Positions 1-4,816 of a stretch of DNA of 7,027 nucleotides are shown in pieces; position 1 is the stretch's first letter, and the number at the start of each line of letters is the position of its first letter. Source of the stretch: an uncultured Spirochaetaceae bacterium (GTDB lineage Bacteria > Spirochaetota > Spirochaetia > Treponematales > Treponemataceae); assembly GCA_902773215.1 (NCBI GenBank), contig CACYDQ010000242.1, positions 1-7,027 of the forward strand. The letters are read 5' to 3'. A model generated the notes under the pieces. It worked only from the letters and a program-made list of their open reading frames with translations. It did not search any database and was not told the origin of the DNA. Made by a program: the position numbers and the translations under genes.

Positions 1-37
1 ATAGACTTCAATCCTATTTTCACGGACAAAGGAAACT

Positions 38-991
38 ATGCAAACTCAAACATTACTATCCTCTCAGACCGATGAGGACTTCAACAAGGCCCGCAACAAG
101 GCACTGTTCAACGAGATACAGCACCTGCTGAAGCCGGATGAGGCAACCCTCATCTCGTTCTCCGACATACGCAAGCTCCTCAAGCCAAAGAACGAGGTCT
201 ACGTGGGGATGCAAATAGTCCCTGTGGACAAAATCGTCGGCAGCGAAGGCCGCTACAAGGACTTCGACAACCACTTCTTTCCCAAGAGCCGCTTCCTAAA
301 AAGCCGCTGGGAGCACGTGGACATGGCGCACCTGCAGGACATCACCCTGCCCCCGATAAGCCTCTATGAGGTCGGTGGCCTCTACTTTGTCCGCGACGGC
401 AACCACAGGGTCTCCGTGGCAAAGGCACAGGGGGTGGAGAACATCGATGCGGACGTAGTAAGCCTCCAGAGCGAAATCAAATTCAAGTCCGGTATCTCCA
501 AGCAGGACATGGTGAGGCAGGTCATAAACTACGAGAAACGGGTCTTCTACGCAGAGACAGCCTTCGGGGACATAACGGACTGCTGGACCCTGGACTTTTC
601 GACCACAGGCCAATACGACCTCATCTACAACCACATCCTCATCCACAAGTACTATATAAACCAGGGCGTGCAGGGAGAAATTCCCTTTGAAGATGCGGTG
701 ACGAGCTGGTACCAGAACGTTTACCTGCCGGTCATACAGGTGATTGAGCGCCAGCATATCATCCGCATGTTCAAGGGCAGGACCAAGAGCGACCTCTACA
801 TCTATCTGATAAAATACTGGGACGAGCTCAAGCAGAAGTTCGGCAACGACTACAGCCTGGATCTCGCGGCAAGGAGCTTCAAGGACGAGAGCAGGAAGCA
901 CACCATTTTCGGAAGGATAAAAAACGCCGTCGCCCGCAGGAACATGAAGAAGCTGCTCACCTCCTCAGACAGCGCCCAACAGCAGGACTAG
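38..991 (+). CDS. ParB/sulfiredoxin-fold domain protein, possible transcriptional regulator
   Basis: This 317-residue soluble protein has no signal peptide or membrane segment. Residues about 55-145 resemble the ParB N-terminal/sulfiredoxin-like fold. A PPISLYEV strand (105-112) is followed by DGNHRVSVAKAQG (120-132), which resembles the nucleotide-binding ParB box with its GNHR signature. The rest (about 155-275) is helical and carries a block around FKGRTKSDLYIYL (245-257). From memory, that block recurs as a PGRTEADLYLW-type motif in a widespread bacterial family annotated as ParB-like or DUF4032-type proteins; this is recollection, not a search result. The C-terminus (282-305) is rich in Lys and Arg. 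The ATG is preceded by AAAGGA (28-33), four bases away. No ParB helix-turn-helix of the usual kind is evident, so a chromosome-partitioning role is unlikely. Nucleotide binding or regulation is inference. The gene upstream lies outside the window. Confidence 0.8.
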   Translation: MQTQTLLSSQTDEDFNKARNKALFNEIQHLLKPDEATLISFSDIRKLLKPKNEVYVGMQIVPVDKIVGSEGRYKDFDNHFFPKSRFLKSRWEHVDMAHLQDITLPPISLYEVGGLYFVRDGNHRVSVAKAQGVENIDADVVSLQSEIKFKSGISKQDMVRQVINYEKRVFYAETAFGDITDCWTLDFSTTGQYDLIYNHILIHKYYINQGVQGEIPFEDAVTSWYQNVYLPVIQVIERQHIIRMFKGRTKSDLYIYLIKYWDELKQKFGNDYSLDLAARSFKDESRKHTIFGRIKNAVARRNMKKLLTSSDSAQQQD

Positions 992-1012
992 GGCGGCTTC
1001 AGGCCAAAGTCC
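985..1012. other. Weak hairpin across the two converging stop codons
   Basis: GGACT (985-989) can pair with AGTCC (1008-1012), and inside it GGC (995-997) with GCC (1003-1005). The structure spans the TAG of the ParB-like gene and the TGA of mtaB, which are separated by only 7 bases. Neither strand has a T-run after it, so it is not a convincing intrinsic terminator. The two convergent transcripts may overlap or end by Rho. Confidence 0.25.
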
Positions 1013-2477
1013 CCAGGCAGTCCAGCTCCCCTCCAGAGGATATCGACTCCGCAAGGCAGTCCCCGATGACAAGGCTGACGAGACTGCCGCTCGCAGGCTC
1101 TGCTTTGCCTTCAAGCGGGCACTCGACGTGCAGGTAGTTGCCGGTCACCGCGTGCAGCACGCCTGCTTTCTGGCTCCGGCTCTTCTCCACGACCGCCGTG
1201 AGCGTCCGGCCCTCCCACTGCCTCGCATAGGCAATCTTTCCCTCGACAGCTTTTTGCGTAAGCCATGCGACCCGCTCCCCCTTGACGCGTTCAGGAACCT
1301 GTCCTTTCATGTGCTGGGCGGGGGTTCCGGGACGGGCAGAGAAGGGAAAGGCGTGAATCCACGCGAAAGACGACCGCTCGCAGAGGGCTTGCGTCGCGGC
1401 AAAGTCTTCCTCGCCCTCGCCGGGAAAGCCCGCAATGATGTCGCAGGAAATGAAGGGATTCTCTTTTATGGACCGCAGTCTCTCTATGGCCTGGTCCACG
1501 TGCGAAAGGGAATGGGGCCGCTTCATAGCCCTAAGGATTCCGTCGCTGCCCGACTGTATGCTCAGGTGGAAGAAAGGCTGCACGCGGGGGTGGGAAAGGA
1601 CGGCGCACAGCCTCTCATCAATGCTTTCGGGGTAGAAGCTTGAGACTCGGAAAAAGAGCCGGTCCGTACCCGCAAGCACGTTTTCCAGAAGCAGGGCAAA
1701 GCCCCCTGCCCTGCCCTGCCCGTCCGTTCCCCGCCACTGGCTCAGGTTCACGCCGGTAAGCACGATCTCGCTGGCACCAGCCCGCTCCAGATCCTGGGCG
1801 CGAAGGACGGCATCTTCGAGCGGCAGGGAGACAGATGCCCCCCGAGCAATGTGTATACGGCAGTAGGAGCACTCGCAGTCGCAGCCATCCTGCACTTTCA
1901 GGCTCGCCCTGCTGTGCTTCTGGAAGACGCTCGTATAGAGGGTAAAAGCATTGGCGGGAGGAAGCTTCCGCTTTGTGGCAAGGGGAACAGGGGCTGACCG
2001 GGAAACTGCATCGGCAATGAACGAATCCAAGGCATCATGCAGGAACCGTCCCTCCTCCACGGAGAGGACAGCCCCCTGCCCCATTTCCTCAGGAAGCAGG
2101 GAAAGGACAAACTTTCCCGTGCCGGGGACAACGGAAATCCGATCCGGGCATATCGCCCGTATAGCACCGGCATCCACTGCGGCCCAGCAGCCGGTCACGA
2201 TGATAAGGGCGAGCGGAAATCTGTCCAGCATCAGGCGGATAAGCCTCCGGGCCTTCTGCTCCGCCTTGCCCGTCACCGTACAGGTGTTCAGCACGGCAAG
2301 AATGACCCCGGTTGATACCGGAGTCGTAGCCGTAAGGCAGTCCATTTCTATGAGAAAACCCGCTTTGGAGAAAAAACGGGCCGCCCCTTCGCTCTCATCG
2401 TGGTTCAGGCGGCAGCCCAGCGTCTCGAAGTGTATCGTCCCGGGCACCCGGCCAAGGCCTACAGGTGTTTCTGACAC
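999..2477 (-). CDS. mtaB: tRNA (N6-threonylcarbamoyladenosine-C2)-methylthiotransferase MtaB
   Basis: A radical-SAM methylthiotransferase that, in its family, converts t6A37 to ms2t6A in ANN-decoding tRNAs in the cytoplasm. The N-terminal UPF0004 domain has the three ligands of the auxiliary 4Fe-4S cluster: C22 (ETLGC), C66 (NTCTVT) and C97 (TGCWA). The radical-SAM CxxxCxxC motif is C199/C203/C206 within VQDGCDCECSYC, followed by an ARG at 211-213. A TRAM-like tail covers about 420-480. The match to MtaB rather than MiaB or RimO rests on overall layout and the TLGCRLN and NTCTVTGKAEQKARR stretches. At 492 residues it is longer than the usual 430-450 or so; extra length lies around 44-60 and 125-185. 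It starts with GTG (2477-2475), three bases after an AAAGGA, 19 bases inside the TPR gene. A second in-frame GTG (codon 11) would give a more typical N-terminus but lacks an obvious Shine-Dalgarno sequence. It is the last gene of the bactofilin operon. Confidence 0.9.
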   Translation of the reverse strand: MSETPVGLGRVPGTIHFETLGCRLNHDESEGAARFFSKAGFLIEMDCLTATTPVSTGVILAVLNTCTVTGKAEQKARRLIRLMLDRFPLALIIVTGCWAAVDAGAIRAICPDRISVVPGTGKFVLSLLPEEMGQGAVLSVEEGRFLHDALDSFIADAVSRSAPVPLATKRKLPPANAFTLYTSVFQKHSRASLKVQDGCDCECSYCRIHIARGASVSLPLEDAVLRAQDLERAGASEIVLTGVNLSQWRGTDGQGRAGGFALLLENVLAGTDRLFFRVSSFYPESIDERLCAVLSHPRVQPFFHLSIQSGSDGILRAMKRPHSLSHVDQAIERLRSIKENPFISCDIIAGFPGEGEEDFAATQALCERSSFAWIHAFPFSARPGTPAQHMKGQVPERVKGERVAWLTQKAVEGKIAYARQWEGRTLTAVVEKSRSQKAGVLHAVTGNYLHVECPLEGKAEPASGSLVSLVIGDCLAESISSGGELDCLGTLA

Positions 2478-3106
2478 CGTTCCTTTCCGCTTTTTGCGTC
2501 CGCCAGGTTCGCGTTCAGGGAGAGGGCCTTGTCATAGGCCTCTATTGCGGACGTATATTCCTTGCACATCTCGCGGGCATAGCCGAGCCTGGTCCAGTAA
2601 TCGGCCCGCTCGGGTTTATTCCTGACGGCAGTCGTCAGCGCAATGTCGGCATGCTGGAACTTGGACTGCTTTATATAAATCTCGCCCATGAAGTAGTAAG
2701 AGAGAACATAATCCCCCTCGCTCTCACGGGCATTTGAAACATATCGCTGGAAATATGAGAGGGCGGCATCGTTTTTGCCGAGGTAATATTCGGCCTCGCC
2801 CAAAGCCTCTATAATCCGGATGTCGTAAGAATTCTCCTTGCGGGCCTGAAGTCCCCGTTCCTCCGCCTGAAGGTAACGCTTCTGCCTGAGCAATGACCAG
2901 ATGAGGACACTGTATGCGTCCATGTTAGCGGGATTCGCCTTTATCTCCTGCTCACATATCGCGATGGCGGCATCATACTGCCTGTTCCTGTACATCTGGA
3001 GGGCATCCTTCTGGAGCACGGACTGGGAGGAAACAGCAAACGGCATCCCTGCCAGCAAGGTTACCATGCACAAGCACCTCAAGAGAACAAAACGTATCTT
3101 TGCCAT
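2459..3106 (-). CDS. Exported tetratricopeptide-repeat protein
   Basis: A 215-residue protein with a signal peptide: basic start (MAKIRFVLLR), hydrophobic core to about residue 25, likely signal peptidase I cleavage near AVSS-QS (25-29). There is no lipobox cysteine at the site, so a soluble periplasmic protein is the best guess. The mature part is almost entirely TPR helices, about five repeats: roughly 33-60, 63-94, 98-130, 134-166 and 168-202. The last is the cleanest (YWTRLGYAREM, then AIEAYDKALSLNAN). TPR arrays bind protein partners; the partner is not evident. The ATG shares its A with the TAA of the upstream bactofilin gene (TAATG). A strong GGAGGAGGG lies nine bases upstream, inside the end of the bactofilin gene, so it can initiate alone or by coupling. 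Its 3' end overlaps mtaB by 19 bases. Co-transcription with bactofilin hints at a cell-envelope or morphology role (inference). Confidence 0.88.
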   Translation of the reverse strand: MAKIRFVLLRCLCMVTLLAGMPFAVSSQSVLQKDALQMYRNRQYDAAIAICEQEIKANPANMDAYSVLIWSLLRQKRYLQAEERGLQARKENSYDIRIIEALGEAEYYLGKNDAALSYFQRYVSNARESEGDYVLSYYFMGEIYIKQSKFQHADIALTTAVRNKPERADYWTRLGYAREMCKEYTSAIEAYDKALSLNANLADAKSGKERCQKHL

Positions 3107-3537
3107 TACAGGGTACCCTCCTCCGGAGCGCCCGACGGCCCCCCGTCATTCCCGGCAGACGAAAAGCTGTCTTCCAGCATCGTGCACTTGCCAGAGAACG
3201 AGGCACCGCTCTCAAGGACGACCTTGCGGGACGAGATGTCCCCCCTGACGGACCCCGATGCCGCAATGTAAATCAGCTGGGCAGCATCTATGTCACCGGT
3301 AACTTTACCCCGGATATAAACCCGGCTGGAAACAATATCGGCCTCCACGACCGCCTCTGTGTCTATGAGCAGGTCACTCGCCGACTTAATGTGGCCCGAG
3401 ACCCTCCCTTTTATGAAAAAAGGCTTGTCAAAGCTTATGTTTCCCTTGAAGCTAATGTCCGAGGAAAGGACCGTGTCGAAGTCCTCCTCGTCCGTGTCAA
3501 ACTTATCCAGGGCCTTTCCGTTTATATCTGTTGCCAT
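3106..3537 (-). CDS. Bactofilin (polymer-forming cytoskeletal protein)
   Basis: A 143-residue protein of the bactofilin family (BacA/CcmA, DUF583), which self-assembles into non-polar filaments without nucleotide and organises cell shape or envelope synthesis. The core (about 25-120) shows the repeating short beta-strands of the right-handed beta-helix: FIKGRVSGHIKSASDLLID, then VYIRGKVTGDIDAAQLIYI, then SGSVRGDISSRKVVLESGA, each rung with the G-x-[IV] spacing. Short flexible ends flank it: an acidic N-terminus (DTDEEDFD) and a Gly/Pro/Ser/Glu-rich C-terminus, both typical. There is no signal peptide or membrane anchor, so it is cytoplasmic. It is first in an operon with a TPR gene and mtaB. 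The ATG at 3537 lacks a Shine-Dalgarno sequence and lies about nine bases after the promoter -10, pointing to a leaderless mRNA. No better downstream start exists: the protein has no other Met before residue 120. Confidence 0.93.
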   Translation of the reverse strand: MATDINGKALDKFDTDEEDFDTVLSSDISFKGNISFDKPFFIKGRVSGHIKSASDLLIDTEAVVEADIVSSRVYIRGKVTGDIDAAQLIYIAASGSVRGDISSRKVVLESGASFSGKCTMLEDSFSSAGNDGGPSGAPEEGTL

Positions 3538-3545
3538 TTGTGTAT

Positions 3546-3574
3546 ATTGTAACGATTAACCGTCCTCTCGTCAA
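3546..3574 (-). promoter_or_regulatory. Sigma-70 promoter of the bactofilin-TPR-mtaB operon
   Basis: On the minus strand, TTGACG (3574-3569, 5 of 6 to consensus) and TACAAT (3551-3546, 5 of 6) are separated by exactly 17 bp. Transcription should begin about 6-8 bases past the -10, at roughly 3538-3540, and the bactofilin ATG begins at 3537. The predicted 5' leader is therefore zero to a few bases. The spacer contains a near-palindrome, CGATTAACCG (3553-3562 on the + strand). Confidence 0.75.
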
Positions 3575-3598
3575 TTCCTTGTTTTTCTCCTGCGATAC

Positions 3599-3627
3599 TT
3601 GACAAAAAAACGCATAATTTGCAAAAT
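3599..3627 (+). promoter_or_regulatory. Sigma-70 promoter of the HTH-EIIA fusion gene
   Basis: A perfect TTGACA -35 (3599-3604), a 17-bp A-rich spacer, then CAAAAT (3622-3627, 4 of 6) as -10. The start site would fall near 3634, leaving a leader of about 15 bases that begins essentially at the Shine-Dalgarno sequence AAAGGAAG (3634-3641). The -35 boxes of this and the bactofilin promoter are back to back, 24 bp apart, so a protein bound between them could affect both. Confidence 0.65.
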
Positions 3628-3648
3628 AACGTAAAAGGAAGTATATAT

Positions 3649-4299
3649 ATGAATGATGATGATATATTGACGATAGACGAAGTGGCCAAATACCTGAGGG
3701 TCAGCGAGCGGACCGTATACGAATGGGCACAGAAAGGAGACATTCCGAGCGGAAAGATAGGGACGGTCTGGAGATTCAAGAAAACCGAGATCGAGAAATG
3801 GGTCAACGACAAGCTCTCCTCATCCCAGTCCGTCAAGAGCGTGGATGTTTCCGTCCAGATAAAGAACATCATATCCCCGGAAAGAATCGTCTTCATGAGC
3901 CATCCGACACGGAACGACTCCCTGATAGAACTGGCGGAGAACCTTGCCACTGCCCCTCAGGTGAAGGATGCGAGGGAACTCCGGAAGGAAATTCTCAAGC
4001 GGGAGGAGCTGATGTCCACGGCCATAGGCAGGGGCATAGCGATTCCCCATGTAAGGCTCGCTTCCGTCACGGATCTCGTGATGTCCGTCGGCATCTCCAC
4101 CGTCGATGTCATTGACTTCAACCCGATAGACGACGTGCCCGTCCGCCTGATGTTCATGATTGCAGCAGCCTACAACCAGCACAGCTATTACCTGCAGACG
4201 CTCTCTTACTTCAGCGCGAAGCTCCGGAGCCCAGAGCTGCACGATGCCCTGCTCAAAGCCGGCAGCCCCGAGGAAGCCTATAAGCTCCTGATACAATAA
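3649..4299 (+). CDS. Fusion of excisionase/MerR-type DNA-binding domain with PTS EIIA (PtsN-like) domain
   Basis: A 216-residue two-domain protein. Residues 6-55 are a helix-turn-helix of the excisionase/MerR-like kind (HTH_17): LTIDEVAKYLRVSERTVYEW, then the wing GKIGTVWRFKKTEIEKWV. After a Ser-rich linker (57-70), residues about 75-216 form a type-2 EIIA domain of the EIIA-Ntr/fructose class. The phosphorylated histidine is recognisable as H134 in GRGIAIPHVRL, corresponding to the active His of E. coli PtsN. The family takes phosphate from HPr or NPr; here the likely output is gene control rather than sugar uptake, since no EIIB or EIIC is encoded nearby (inference). The ATG at 3649 was chosen because AAAGGAAG (3634-3641) lies seven bases upstream; a TTG farther up in frame lies inside the promoter. 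It is transcribed divergently from the bactofilin operon and convergently with hup, with a terminator right after the stop. Confidence 0.9.
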   Translation: MNDDDILTIDEVAKYLRVSERTVYEWAQKGDIPSGKIGTVWRFKKTEIEKWVNDKLSSSQSVKSVDVSVQIKNIISPERIVFMSHPTRNDSLIELAENLATAPQVKDARELRKEILKREELMSTAIGRGIAIPHVRLASVTDLVMSVGISTVDVIDFNPIDDVPVRLMFMIAAAYNQHSYYLQTLSYFSAKLRSPELHDALLKAGSPEEAYKLLIQ

Positions 4300-4346
4300 C
4301 TAGTCCGGCCTGCAAAAATAATTTGCGGGGCAGACAGCCCGGGAGC

Positions 4347-4388
4347 AAAAAAAGGCCGTCTGAGGGTAAACCCTCAGGCGGCCTTTTT
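4347..4388. terminator. Bidirectional intrinsic terminator between the HTH-EIIA gene and hup
   Basis: A 13-bp stem (arms 4354-4366 and 4371-4383) with a TAAA loop (4367-4370) and one non-Watson-Crick position: a U-G wobble in + strand RNA, an A-C mismatch in minus-strand RNA. It is flanked by A7 (4347-4353) and T5 (4384-4388), so both convergent transcripts end in a U-run, the minus-strand one longer. It lies 47 bases past the + strand stop and 23 bases past the hup stop. Two weaker hairpins precede it on the + side: GCAAA/TTTGC (4312-4326) and GGGC/GCCC (4328-4340). Confidence 0.92.
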
Positions 4389-4411
4389 ATATCATCACAC
4401 GAACCCTTGTC

Positions 4412-4690
4412 CTAGCGCTTGTTCACCCGGTCCTTCAGGGCCTTTCCTGCCTTGAACTTAACGTTCTTGCAGGCCGCAATCTTAATCTCTTCGCCCGTCT
4501 TCGGATTGCGTCCGGTACGGGCTGCCCTCTTGCCCACCTCAAAGGTACCGAAACCGATGAGCTGCACGGATTTTCCCTTGCCAAGCTCCTTTGAAACATT
4601 CTCGATAAAAGACTTCAAGGCTGCCTCAGCATCCTTCTTTGTAAGCCCAGTGTCCTTCGCTATGGCATCCACAAGCTCAACCTTACTCAT
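4412..4690 (-). CDS. hup: HU-family histone-like DNA-binding protein
   Basis: A 92-residue HU/IHF-family protein, a dimeric nucleoid protein that bends DNA with little sequence preference. It shows the whole family layout: N-terminal helices ([20 protein letters not shown]...), the turn GFGTFEV (46-52), and the DNA-inserting beta-arm [14 protein letters not shown] (58-71) with the intercalating proline P63. The C-terminal strand and helix follow ([14 protein letters not shown]). Residue C74 in AACKNVKF is less common in HU. The start is ATG 4690-4688 because GGAGAAG (4704-4698) lies seven bases upstream and the protein then begins where HU proteins usually do. The reading frame stays open another 17 codons upstream, but that part is the 5' leader. 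HU versus IHF is favoured for HU by length and the RNPKTG arm. It has its own promoter and terminator, so it is a single-gene unit. Confidence 0.96.
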   Translation of the reverse strand: MSKVELVDAIAKDTGLTKKDAEAALKSFIENVSKELGKGKSVQLIGFGTFEVGKRAARTGRNPKTGEEIKIAACKNVKFKAGKALKDRVNKR

Positions 4691-4722
4691 CTCAATACTT
4701 CTCCAAATAGCATGATATATGA

Positions 4723-4737
4723 GTTCCCCTAGGGAAC
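4723..4737. promoter_or_regulatory. Perfect inverted repeat at the predicted hup transcription start
   Basis: GTTCCC and GGGAAC form a perfect 6-bp inverted repeat around a 3-base centre. Its promoter-proximal edge (4737) coincides with the start site predicted from the hup -10. In the RNA it would be a hairpin at the very 5' end; in DNA it could be an operator. The sequence cannot tell these apart. Confidence 0.5.
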
Positions 4738-4743
4738 GCACTT

Positions 4744-4772
4744 ATTATAGTACAAGGACCATTAAATTTCCA
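4744..4772 (-). promoter_or_regulatory. Sigma-70 promoter of hup
   Basis: On the minus strand, a perfect TATAAT (4749-4744) follows TGGAAA (4772-4767, 4 of 6 to the -35 consensus) with a 17-bp spacer. The predicted start is near 4737, giving a leader of about 47 bases with the Shine-Dalgarno sequence at its end. The promoter sits between the stop of the SUMF1-like gene and hup. No intrinsic terminator is visible in 4773-4816, so read-through from upstream into hup is possible. Confidence 0.75.
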
Positions 4773-4816
4773 GTCTTTTTTTGCATCTAACGGCCCTTTT
4801 TTTATCCCGAAGGCAA

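Noticed and set aside
1951..2625. A long open frame on the + strand opposite mtaB and the end of the TPR gene
   Set aside because: It lies wholly antisense to a gene with clear radical-SAM and UPF0004 motifs. Its translation is Arg/Ser/Pro-rich without domain signals, and it spans two real genes.
3619..3648. TTG start ten codons upstream for the HTH-EIIA gene
   Set aside because: It lies in the promoter spacer and -10 region, upstream of the predicted transcription start, whereas the ATG at 3649 has a good Shine-Dalgarno sequence.
4691..4741. Upstream extension of hup by 17 codons
   Set aside because: It would cover the Shine-Dalgarno sequence, the inverted repeat and the predicted start site. 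HU proteins begin at the downstream [10 protein letters not shown].
4773..4816. Intrinsic terminator after the SUMF1-like gene
   Set aside because: On the minus strand the homopolymer runs here are A, not T, and only a 4-bp CCGA/TCGG stem can be drawn, so no terminator is supported.
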